The position numbers and the translations under genes are program-made. 7,041 nt of DNA, taken from Pseudomonadota bacterium. Its GTDB lineage: Bacteria > Pseudomonadota > Alphaproteobacteria > Sphingomonadales > Sphingomonadaceae. Of the stretch, positions 1-5,632 are shown in pieces. The stretch covers positions 1-7,041 of the forward strand of contig JAEVYW010000016.1 of assembly GCA_023392555.1 (NCBI GenBank), in the 5' to 3' direction. The first letter of the stretch is position 1; each line of letters opens with the position of its first letter. The notes below the pieces were generated by a model. That model saw only the letters and a program-made list of their open reading frames with translations. It was not told where the DNA came from and did not search any database.

Positions 1-150
1 GTCGAGGAGAAGGACTGGCGGACGTTCGTCGGCGGCCTGTCGTTCGAGGACGAAAGCGAATGCCCCATCTTCTTCCAGAAGCAGGTCGAGGGTTTCGGCT
101 CGGTTCGCGTCAACTCGCGTTGCGCGACCGAAGAGGGAGCCGGGCGATGA
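1..150 (+). CDS. C-terminal 49 residues of an unidentified protein (5' end outside window)
   Basis: An open frame runs from the left edge to a TGA at 148-150, giving a mixed acidic tail with aromatic residues and two cysteines (segments FVGGLSFEDESECPIFF and GFGSVRVNSRCATEEG). I do not recognise the family, and with only the C-terminus visible no function should be assigned. The reading frame is supported by strong G/C preference at third codon positions and by the 4-base ATGA overlap of its stop with the start of the next small gene, an arrangement typical of translational coupling. No signal peptide or membrane segment can be judged because the N-terminus is missing. It is probably the leading gene of a short operon with the two tiny genes that follow. 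Confidence 0.6.
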   Translation, partial: VEEKDWRTFVGGLSFEDESECPIFFQKQVEGFGSVRVNSRCATEEGAGR

Positions 151-308
151 GCAGCATGCAGAATCGCCGGGCAACCGCCGGCTTCGCAAGCGGCTTCATG
201 ACGGTCACCGCGCTGTTCGGCCTTGTGGCTGCGATGACGACGGGCTTTGGGCCGACCCAGACGGAAGCCGGCCCTAAATCCCACGTCCAAGCGGGAGCTG
301 CCCGATGA
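147..308 (+). CDS. Small single-pass membrane or exported protein, 53 aa
   Basis: The ATG at 147 overlaps the previous gene's TGA (ATGA), and the gene ends in TGA at 306-308. The frame stays open further upstream, but the ATGA junction is the more natural start. The product has a basic N-terminus (MSSMQNRRATAG), one hydrophobic stretch at about residues 17-34 (FMTVTALFGLVAAMTTGF), then a polar tail of about 19 residues. That is the shape of a small membrane protein with the N-terminus inside, or of a very short secreted peptide. I do not recognise the family. Its position between two ATGA overlaps suggests translation is coupled to both neighbours, so it may be an accessory subunit of whatever the upstream gene encodes. 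Coding status is inferred from overlap architecture and composition only. Confidence 0.5.
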   Translation: MSSMQNRRATAGFASGFMTVTALFGLVAAMTTGFGPTQTEAGPKSHVQAGAAR

Positions 309-433
309 GACCCGGAACCTTTCATCCGCTGATTGTGGGACTGGTCGTCGGGATCGGCGCTGGACTTGGACTGCGGCGGGCTCCTCGCTCGACGAAGGCC
401 TGGCCCGAGCTCGCCGGCAACTTCGCGCTCTAA
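305..433 (+). CDS. Tiny glycine-rich membrane protein, 42 aa
   Basis: The ATG at 305 overlaps the preceding TGA (ATGA) and the frame closes at TAA 431-433. The 42-residue product starts MRPGTFHPLIVGLVVGIG and has a single hydrophobic, Gly-spaced segment at about residues 8-23 (PLIVGLVVGIGAGLGL). An Arg-rich patch (LRRAPRS) and a short amphipathic tail follow. The GxxxG-type spacing is compatible with helix packing in the membrane. It would be missed by gene callers with a 60-aa cut-off. The family is not recognised. Support comes from the exact four-base overlap, repeated twice in this cluster, and from a plausible transmembrane pattern followed by basic residues. A perfect inverted repeat starts 17 bases after its stop, consistent with this being the last gene of the operon. 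Confidence 0.45.
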   Translation: MRPGTFHPLIVGLVVGIGAGLGLRRAPRSTKAWPELAGNFAL

Positions 434-449
434 GCGGCGCGTAACGATC

Positions 450-472
450 GAGGCAGCGTACTGCGCTGCCTC
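450..472 (+). terminator. Perfect 9-bp hairpin after the small-gene cluster
   Basis: GAGGCAGCG (450-458), a 5-base loop, and CGCTGCCTC (464-472) form a perfect stem. It begins 17 bases downstream of the TAA at 431-433. No T-run follows (next bases CACAACG), so a classical intrinsic terminator is not certain; GC-rich alphaproteobacteria often have such T-poor hairpins at operon ends. It could alternatively stabilise the 3' end of the transcript. Confidence 0.45.
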
Positions 473-549
473 CACAACGCCCACGGAACGATGGTCGCGC
501 GCCGCGAGAGGCGTGTGAGCCCTGTGCCTGCGTGAAATCAACCGACAAC

Positions 550-554
550 AGGAG
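550..554 (+). promoter_or_regulatory. Shine-Dalgarno AGGAG for the ATG at 561
   Basis: AGGAG lies 6 bases before ATG 561, an ideal spacing. This matters because the frame opened at 561 hits TAA after seven codons (582-584), and no comparable site precedes the later in-frame starts GTG 621 or ATG 624. The ribosome binding site therefore marks the ancestral start of the interrupted Gly/Asn-rich gene. Confidence 0.6.
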
Positions 555-560
555 TGACAT

Positions 561-1330
561 ATGTTTCAAGCGAATAAGCCTTAACGACGCGAAGGATCTC
601 CCCTTCGCACCTGGTCGACCGTGATGAGCGTGATTGCGGCCTTTGCCGCAGTCGGCTCCGCGGTCGACCATGCCGACGCCCGCGGCCCTGGTGGCGGCGG
701 TTTCGGCGGGGGCTTCCGCGGCGGCGGCGGCTTCTCCCGCCCCTCCGGCGGCGGACTCTTCAGCGGCGGCGGAATGCGCGCCCCGCAACAGAGCGGGAAC
801 CTGCAGAGGCCAAACCGCTCGGCCAACGCGACCAAGCCAACGGCCAACGGCAGCGGCAATTCGAACCGCCAAACTGCCGCCCGCGGCAATGGCAACACGG
901 GCGTCGCCGGCAGCGGCAACTCCGCCAACGCCAACTCCGGCGTCGTCGGGAGGGGCAACGGGAGCGGTAATGGCAACCATGGCGCCGTGAACAACGGACC
1001 GTCAACAACGGCACGGTTGGATCAGGCAACGTCAACACCGGCAATGTGGTCGCCGGCAACGATGTCGACGTGAACGTCAACAGCGGATGGAGCGGCTACG
1101 GCTACACCTATCCGGCTGGAACAGGTGCGGTCTACGCGACCGGCGTTGCCATGGGCACGGCGACCACTGCCGCTGTTGCCGGATCCTATTATTCGACGCT
1201 TCCGGCGAGCTGCTATCCGTATGCCTACGGCGCGTATCATTACTATTCGTGCTCAGGCACCTGGTACCAACAGACGTACAAGTCCGGATCGACCGTCTAT
1301 GTCGTCGTATCCGACCCGACGAAAAAGTGA
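561..1330 (+). pseudogene. Interrupted secreted Gly/Asn-rich protein with Tyr/Cys-rich C-terminus
   Basis: Read with two corrections, this is one gene. ATG 561 opens MFQANKP and meets TAA at 582-584. The same frame continues with a basic stretch (RREGSPLRTWSTV), a hydrophobic core (MSVIAAFAAVGSAV) and a signal-peptidase-like site (ADA before RGPG). Next comes a Gly/Ser-rich section (about 684-780) and an Asn/Gly-rich section. The frame then runs out at 1073, but near 997/998 the pattern jumps to another frame: AACAACGG-ACC lacks one base compared with the neighbouring AACAACGGCAC. The second frame continues TVNNGTVGSGNVNTGNVV, NDVDVNVNSGWSGYGY and a C-terminal module with CYPYAYGAYHYYSCSGTWYQ and TVYVVV, ending in TGA 1328-1330. 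Residual open frames are 621-1073 and up to 1330. From general knowledge, the tail resembles short exported alphaproteobacterial proteins of unknown function with a YYxCxGxWY motif. A sequencing indel remains possible, but two lesions favour a pseudogene. Confidence 0.6.
684..1075 (+). repeat. Low-complexity Gly/Ser then Asn/Gly-rich coding repeat
   Basis: Inside the interrupted gene, 684-780 is dominated by GGC-type glycine codons (GGGGFGGGF-like runs with Phe and Ser). About 840-1075 repeats short GSGN/NNGT/NTGN units with AAC and GGC codons. Such tandem short units are prone to slippage, which gives a mechanism for the one-base loss near 997/998. The encoded N-x-G spacing suggests an extended or solenoid-like secreted segment, but no fold can be assigned. 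Confidence 0.55.
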
Positions 1331-1403
1331 CCACTCGGCCCCCCAATGCGGCGGCCGCGCTCATTGTTCGCGTAACCAGCATTCAAGAATGAAAGGAAAA
1401 GTC

Positions 1404-1565
1404 ATGATCAATCTGGATTACTCAGGAAAGCGTCGCGGCACGGACTTCGGACGTGCACTCGCGCGCTTCACGCTTGCCTCGACGATCGCGCTCGGCGCGG
1501 CGGCCTTTGCTGCGGGCGACGGCACGATCGCAGCTGCGGTGCGATACGCCGTCAGCCACAGCTAA
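1404..1565 (+). CDS. Small exported or membrane protein, 53 aa
   Basis: ATG 1404 follows AAGGA (1393-1397) with 6-base spacing. An in-frame ATG at 1389 would add five residues (MKGKV) but has a poorer ribosome binding site. The product has a charged N-terminus (MINLDYSGKRRGTDFGRALAR), an alanine-rich hydrophobic stretch at about residues 22-38 (FTLASTIALGAAAFAAG) and a short tail ending RYAVSHS. The pattern fits a signal peptide with a tiny mature peptide, or a single-pass membrane protein. I do not recognise the family. It lies 73 bases after the interrupted Gly/Asn-rich gene and is closed by a strong hairpin, so the two may share a transcript. Coding support: good ribosome binding site, GC-biased third positions and a terminator just after the stop. 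Confidence 0.55.
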   Translation: MINLDYSGKRRGTDFGRALARFTLASTIALGAAAFAAGDGTIAAAVRYAVSHS

Positions 1566-1582
1566 TCGTAGATCAATAACGC

Positions 1583-1620
1583 GAAGGGGCGGAGCCCGTT
1601 GGACGCCGCCCCTTCTCTCC
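1583..1620 (+). terminator. Terminator-like GC-rich hairpin, 10-bp perfect stem
   Basis: GAAGGGGCGG (1583-1592) pairs perfectly with CCGCCCCTTC (1606-1615) across a 13-base loop and is followed by a pyrimidine tract (TCTCC). It begins 17 bases after the TAA of the 53-aa gene and lies before the sigma-factor gene. It probably ends transcription from the left part of the window and isolates the signalling operon. Confidence 0.7.
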
Positions 1621-1669
1621 ACGCGCCTTCTACAGCCGTTGAGCGGCGCGTGATCAGCCGGTAAGCGCC
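1620..1669 (+). promoter_or_regulatory. Two overlapping inverted repeats in the sigma-factor leader
   Basis: CACGCGCC (1620-1627) is complementary to GGCGCGTG (1645-1652), an 8-bp stem with a 17-base loop. The GGCGC part of its right arm (1645-1649) can instead pair with GCGCC at 1665-1669. The two structures exclude each other and end 14 bases before the sigma-factor ATG at 1683, which itself has no clear Shine-Dalgarno sequence. This could be an operator, a leader RNA switch or chance in GC-rich DNA. No promoter can be called with confidence here. Confidence 0.3.
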
Positions 1670-1682
1670 CACTCGTCGACCG

Positions 1683-2240
1683 ATGCCCCAGCACCACGGA
1701 TTGCAAGCGGCTTTCGAGGCCAATCGCGAGCAGCTCCTGCGCTACCTCCGCGCGCATGGCGCGGGCGATTCCGCCGAGGACTTGCTGCAGGAGTTGTGGC
1801 TCAAGGCCGCGACTGCGGCCAGCCGCCCGATCGCTTCGCCGGCCCAGTACCTCTACCGCGCGGCTACCAACCTGATGATCGACCGTCGTCGATCCGAAGC
1901 TCAGCAGCAGCGACGCGACGAGGAATGGACAGACCTTACAGACCGTTTGGCGAGCGGCGCCGCGAACGATCCCGGACCCGAAAGGCAGATCGATGGCCGG
2001 CGGCGGCTCGAGTTCGTCGAGCGCGAGCTTCGGAAATTGCCGCCACGGGCACTTTCGATCTTCCGTGAGCATCGGCTAGACGGCCGAACTCAACGCGAGA
2101 TCGCGTCCAGCATGGGCCTTAGCGCAAGCACGATCGAGAGCGATTTGCGGATGGTCTATCGGCTGCTCGACGACCTGAAACGAAAGCTGGATGAGGAAGA
2201 AACGGGTCGATTCCGTCATAGGGGGCGAGAGGGAGAATGA
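1683..2240 (+). CDS. ECF RNA polymerase sigma factor, FecI type
   Basis: The 185-aa protein has the two-domain plan of ECF sigma factors. Region 2 spans about residues 10-78: AEDLLQELWLKA matches region 2.2, and PAQYLYRAATNLMIDRRRSE matches regions 2.3-2.4, which melt and bind the -10 element. An acidic linker (about 79-104) leads to region 4 at about 108-166. There LRKLPPRALSIFREHRLDG and the helix-turn-helix TQREIASSMGLSASTIESDL would contact the -35 element. Length and motifs fit the FecI family that responds to TonB-receptor signals. The nearest upstream in-frame start is cut off by TAA at 1662-1664, so ATG 1683 is the only usable start, although it has no clear ribosome binding site. Its TGA overlaps the FecR start (ATGA, 2237-2240), so the two are translated together. 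It probably directs transcription of its own operon and the downstream surface-protein gene; that is inferred from position. Confidence 0.93.
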   Translation: MPQHHGLQAAFEANREQLLRYLRAHGAGDSAEDLLQELWLKAATAASRPIASPAQYLYRAATNLMIDRRRSEAQQQRRDEEWTDLTDRLASGAANDPGPERQIDGRRRLEFVERELRKLPPRALSIFREHRLDGRTQREIASSMGLSASTIESDLRMVYRLLDDLKRKLDEEETGRFRHRGREGE

Positions 2241-3169
2241 CGGAACGCGCCCACATCCATGACGAGGCCCTCGACTGGCTGGTTCGCACGAACGATCCCG
2301 ATTTCGACCGTTGGGACGAGTTCACCTCATGGCTGGAGGCCGATCCCGGCCATGCGGACTCTTATCATCGGCTCGCGCAAAGCGAACTCGAAATGCAGCC
2401 GTTCGTCGAGCAGGCTGAGCCCGCGCCCGTTGCAGGCCCTCGGCGCTTTGGCCCCAAGCGCCTCGCCATGGCAGCCAGCGTCGCCGCCGTGATCGCGCTC
2501 GGCAGCGGCATCGTCGTGCCGCGATTAACGCCGGACGAGCGTGTGACTGGTCCGGGCGAGGTCGCGACCATCGCTCTTGGCGGCCAGGACCGGCTCGTCA
2601 TGAACGGCGATACGCGGCTGGCGTTGAGCGGCTGGAACAAGCGCAGCGTCAGACTCGTCCAGGGTCAGATCCTGCTCCAGCTTCGCGACCCGGACAGGGG
2701 GCGCGTCGAGGTCACCAGCGGCGACGTCCAGTTGGTCGATGTCGGGACCGTGTTCGAAGTCTCCCGAGATGGAGCGCAAACGCGCGTGATCGTCAGCGAA
2801 GGCGCGGTGGTCGCGGACCCCTCCGGCGCGCGTCTCAAGATCGACGCCGGCGAGCGCCTCGATACGACTGACGGCGCATCGGTGCTCACGACGAGGCCCG
2901 CGGACGCCTCGGCTACGGGCGCCTTTGCATCCGGCCAGCTGGTCTATCTCGATGAACCCATTCAAAACGTGGTCGCCGATATCCAGCGCTCTACCGGTCT
3001 CCGCCTGAGCACCCAAGCCGCCGTCGGCGGCAAATCCTTTACGGGAACGCTGTCGGTAGCTGCCGTGAAGCGAGAGCCGCAATCGCTTGGCCCGCTGCTC
3101 GGCGTCGCCATCGACCGAACGCCCGACGGTTGGATATTGCGGGGAAGGGGCCAGCAATCAGAACCTTGA
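2237..3169 (+). CDS. FecR-family inner-membrane anti-sigma regulator
   Basis: The 310-aa protein has the standard FecR layout. The cytoplasmic N-terminal domain (DUF4880-like, about residues 8-50) shows EALDWLVR, then FTSWLEADPGHADSYHRLA; in the family it binds the sigma factor. A basic Pro-rich stretch precedes one membrane helix at about 76-95 (LAMAASVAAVIALGSGIVVP). The periplasmic FecR domain (about 103-215) contains TGPGEVATIALGGQDRLVMN, GQILLQLRD and VGTVFEVSRDG. The C-terminal part (about 232-303; LVYLDEPIQNVVADIQRSTG) resembles the STN-like fold that in FecR and PupR proteins meets the receptor's signalling domain. A purine-rich stretch (GAGAGGGAG, 2227-2235) precedes the ATG, which overlaps the sigma-factor stop by four bases. 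It sits in the inner membrane and relays the receptor's state to the sigma factor. The gene is full length with no lesions. Confidence 0.93.
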   Translation: MTERAHIHDEALDWLVRTNDPDFDRWDEFTSWLEADPGHADSYHRLAQSELEMQPFVEQAEPAPVAGPRRFGPKRLAMAASVAAVIALGSGIVVPRLTPDERVTGPGEVATIALGGQDRLVMNGDTRLALSGWNKRSVRLVQGQILLQLRDPDRGRVEVTSGDVQLVDVGTVFEVSRDGAQTRVIVSEGAVVADPSGARLKIDAGERLDTTDGASVLTTRPADASATGAFASGQLVYLDEPIQNVVADIQRSTGLRLSTQAAVGGKSFTGTLSVAAVKREPQSLGPLLGVAIDRTPDGWILRGRGQQSEP

Positions 3170-5535
3170 TCGCTCCGGCGGTCCTGAGCCTCAGCCTTGC
3201 CTCCACCGCGACCGCCGCCCCTTTACCGATCAATGTCCCCGCCGGGCCGCTTGGCGCGGCGGTGAATGCGATCGCTCGCCAGGGCGGCCTGAGCATTTCG
3301 ATATCGGACCGGCGGCTGCTGTTGCGAAGGGTACCCGCCATCAGCGGAAGGATGGAGGCCACAGAAGCACTTGCGCGTGCCGCGGCAGCGGGCGGCCTGC
3401 GGCTAAGCCGGGTTGGGACGAACTCCTTCGTTCTGACGCCTCTTCCTCCCGCCAGGCCAAAGCCCCGTCCGCCGATAGTCGCGAAGCGACCTCCCGCGGC
3501 GCCCGTCGCTCCGCCGCCGACGGAAAATCCGGACGTGATTATCGTCACGGCGAGCAAGCGCGACACGCCCTCGCCACGTTTCGCCGGTCAATGGCTCAGG
3601 CTCAACGGGCGCGAGTTCGCCGCGCTTGGCGTGGCCGGCTCGGAAGCGATCGAGGCGCGGTCGGTCGGCTTCTCCTCCACCCATCTCGGCGCGGGCCGGA
3701 ACAAGCTTTTTATCCGCGGCATCGCGGATTCGAGCTTCAGCGGGCCCACGCAATCGCCAGTGGGCCAATATTTCGGCGACATGCGAACCACGTACAGCGG
3801 GCCCGATCCCGACCTGAAGCTGGTCGACATGCAGTCGGTCGAGATCCTCGAGGGGCCCCAAGGCACCCTCTACGGCTCGGGAGCGCTCGGCGGAATCATC
3901 CTACTCAAGCCGGAGAAGCCTCGCTTCGGTGAGCTGTCGGGAACTGCGCTCGGCGGCATCACGGCGACCCAGCATGGCAATGCGGGGTACGATTTCTCGA
4001 CGATCCTGAATGCGCCCGTTGCCGACAATGCGGCCTTGCGCGTGGTTGCGTATCGCAGCCGCGAAGGTGGATATGTCGACAATCGGGCGACGGGCGAAGA
4101 GAACGCCAACGATGTCGATGTCCGGGGCGGACGCGCGACTTTCTCCGCGGAGTTGACGCCCGGTTGGTTCGTCGACGTTGCCGGCGTGGCTCAGACGATC
4201 GAAGGCGCAGATAGCCAATATGCGGACCTCCACGGGTCGGGGCTCTCACGTAGCAGCTTGGTCGAGCAGCCGTTCTCGTCTGACTTCAGGCTCGCGAACC
4301 TGGTCGTTCGAAAGGATCGGGGGACGCTTCGCTTTCAGTCGACGACCGGAGCCGGCTGGCAGGACGTCGACGAGACTTTCGACGCGTCCACCTCCGGCGA
4401 GATGCGGCGCCTTCGTCAGCGCAGCAGGGCGCATGCTCTCACCAACGAGACGCGCATGTGGCGGCCGATGACGAATGGCTACAGCTGGCTTGTCGGCTTT
4501 AGCTCGATCGCTCACCGCTATCGCGTCAACCGCGACATCGAACGGTCCGGCGAGGTCGTCGATCTCGCCGGCGCCGAGAACAAGGTGCGCGAGTTCACGC
4601 TTTACGGCGAAGCCGGCCTTCAGATCGACCCACGCGTCGAGGTCAGCGTCGGCGCGCGCTACACGCATTCAAGGATAAGCGGGTCGGGCGAGCATCTCAG
4701 CCCTCTTCTCGCGACCCGGCTCGCCCAGGAGGATCCGGTGCGGCGAGAACATACGTTCCTGCCGACTTTCGCCGTCCTCGCTCGCCCGATGGAGAGGCTG
4801 ACGCTTTACGCACGCTACCAGCGCGGCTTCCGCCCGGGCGGCCTGTCGATCGCGGGCGACACGGTCCACCTCTATCGCAACGACCGGCTCGCGACGGCGG
4901 AGGCGGGCTTCCGCTTTGGGCAGAAGGGCAGAGACCGGTTCGACCTGCAAGGCGGCGCGACCTACAGCCGCTGGAACGACATCCAGGCCGACTTCCTCGA
5001 TCCGTCCGGCCTGCCGGTCACCGACAATATCGGGGATGGCCGCGTCTGGACCCTGTCGCTGAACGGCGGCGTGAAATTCTCCGATGCGCTGCGGCTCGAC
5101 GGCGGCTTTGCATGGAACGACGGGCGTATCACGAGGCCGGCGGGGACGTTCCGAACTCTCGTCGCGGCAGCGCCCGTTGCCAACGATGCCATGGAAATTC
5201 CGAACATCGCGCGCGTGGTCTCGCGTGCCGGGCTGACCTGGAACCGTGACCTCGGGCGGGACTGGACGCTCGAGGCCAACGCATACGCGCGATATGTAGG
5301 CAAATCGCGTCTCGGCATCGGGCCGCGGCTTGGCGACAGCCAGGGCAGCTATATCGATTCCGGGCTGGTCGTGCGCGTTGCCGACGGCCGCCGCGCGCTC
5401 TCGTTGTCGGTGACCAATCTCACCGACGAAGTTGGTAACCGCTTCGCCTTTGGCGCACCGCTTGCCACCGGCGCCGATCAGATCACGCCGCTCCGGCCGC
5501 GCACCGTTCGCCTTGGCATCGAGCAGGCGTTCTAG
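3130..5535 (+). CDS. TonB-dependent outer-membrane receptor with N-terminal STN signalling domain
   Basis: The 801-aa protein (from TTG 3130) has a signal peptide (about 1-30, core LIAPAVLSLSLASTATAA) and an STN domain at about 32-103 (PLPINVPAGPLGAAVNAIAR). A Pro-rich linker (104-134) leads to a TonB-box-like DVIIVTA (135-141). The plug (about 150-265) shows LFIRGIADSSF and VEILEGPQGTLYGSGALGG, and a 22-strand-type barrel ends in RTVRLGIEQAF with terminal Phe. STN plus adjacent FecI/FecR marks a transducer-type receptor: it imports a ligand using TonB energy and signals its presence to FecR. The substrate is unknown; no siderophore-specific feature is visible. The start is uncertain. TTG 3130 gives a basic n-region but has no ribosome binding site. 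TTG 3166 overlaps the FecR stop (TTGA) but gives an uncharged n-region. ATC 3157 sits 6 bases after GGGGAAGGGG. The stop is TAG 5533-5535. Confidence 0.93.
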   Translation: MDIAGKGPAIRTLIAPAVLSLSLASTATAAPLPINVPAGPLGAAVNAIARQGGLSISISDRRLLLRRVPAISGRMEATEALARAAAAGGLRLSRVGTNSFVLTPLPPARPKPRPPIVAKRPPAAPVAPPPTENPDVIIVTASKRDTPSPRFAGQWLRLNGREFAALGVAGSEAIEARSVGFSSTHLGAGRNKLFIRGIADSSFSGPTQSPVGQYFGDMRTTYSGPDPDLKLVDMQSVEILEGPQGTLYGSGALGGIILLKPEKPRFGELSGTALGGITATQHGNAGYDFSTILNAPVADNAALRVVAYRSREGGYVDNRATGEENANDVDVRGGRATFSAELTPGWFVDVAGVAQTIEGADSQYADLHGSGLSRSSLVEQPFSSDFRLANLVVRKDRGTLRFQSTTGAGWQDVDETFDASTSGEMRRLRQRSRAHALTNETRMWRPMTNGYSWLVGFSSIAHRYRVNRDIERSGEVVDLAGAENKVREFTLYGEAGLQIDPRVEVSVGARYTHSRISGSGEHLSPLLATRLAQEDPVRREHTFLPTFAVLARPMERLTLYARYQRGFRPGGLSIAGDTVHLYRNDRLATAEAGFRFGQKGRDRFDLQGGATYSRWNDIQADFLDPSGLPVTDNIGDGRVWTLSLNGGVKFSDALRLDGGFAWNDGRITRPAGTFRTLVAAAPVANDAMEIPNIARVVSRAGLTWNRDLGRDWTLEANAYARYVGKSRLGIGPRLGDSQGSYIDSGLVVRVADGRRALSLSVTNLTDEVGNRFAFGAPLATGADQITPLRPRTVRLGIEQAF
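3141..3150 (+). promoter_or_regulatory. Purine-rich ribosome binding site candidate for the receptor
   Basis: GGGGAAGGGG inside the end of fecR is the only Shine-Dalgarno-like run near the receptor start. It is 6 bases before an in-frame ATC (3157) and 15 bases before TTG 3166, while TTG 3130 lies upstream of it. It therefore argues for initiation downstream of 3150, in conflict with the longest open frame. Confidence 0.35.
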
Positions 5536-5632
5536 AAAAATTTTCAAGGCAGATTTGCCGCGTCTCCGTCTGACCGACTGAACGCCAGAAGCATCCGCGT
5601 CTGCGCTTCCAATCGATCTTCCGGGGACCCTG
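5536..5632 (+). other. Intergenic region between receptor and repeat-protein gene
   Basis: This 97-base gap begins with an A/T-rich palindrome, GAAAAATTTTC (5535-5545), too weak for an intrinsic terminator. A GAAGC/GCTTC pair around 5589-5610 also gives only a 5-bp stem. A ribosome binding site GGGGA (5623-5627) sits 5 bases before ATG 5633. I see no convincing terminator or promoter, so read-through from the receptor operon is plausible. Confidence 0.4.

Noticed and set aside
485..515. GGAAC resembling the -35 element of a general-stress (EcfG) promoter
   Set aside because: No CGTT-type -10 element is present at the required 16-17 base spacing; the nearest CGTG is too far away.
581..994. 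Minus-strand Pro/Leu-rich frame opposite the Gly-rich gene
   Set aside because: The PPLP-type repetition is the reverse complement of the Gly/Asn codon repeats. The plus strand has the signal peptide and the coherent composition.
981..1010. Programmed -1/+1 ribosomal frameshift in the Asn/Gly-rich gene
   Set aside because: No slippery heptamer or adjacent strong stem is visible, and the neighbouring repeat shows that one base is simply missing.
434..1651. Repeated AGCGGCGCGT at about 433-442 and 1642-1651
   Set aside because: A ten-base match is expected by chance many times in 7 kb of GC-rich DNA, and flanking sequence does not match, so it is not called an attachment site or repeat.
1422..2072. 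216-codon minus-strand open frame over the sigma-factor gene
   Set aside because: It is Arg-rich, without recognisable motifs, and antisense to a clear ECF sigma factor and across a terminator hairpin; it is a shadow frame.
3087..3932. 281-codon plus-strand frame overlapping fecR and the receptor
   Set aside because: Out of frame with two recognisable proteins and composed of Arg/Pro/Ala-rich nonsense typical of a shifted frame in GC-rich DNA.
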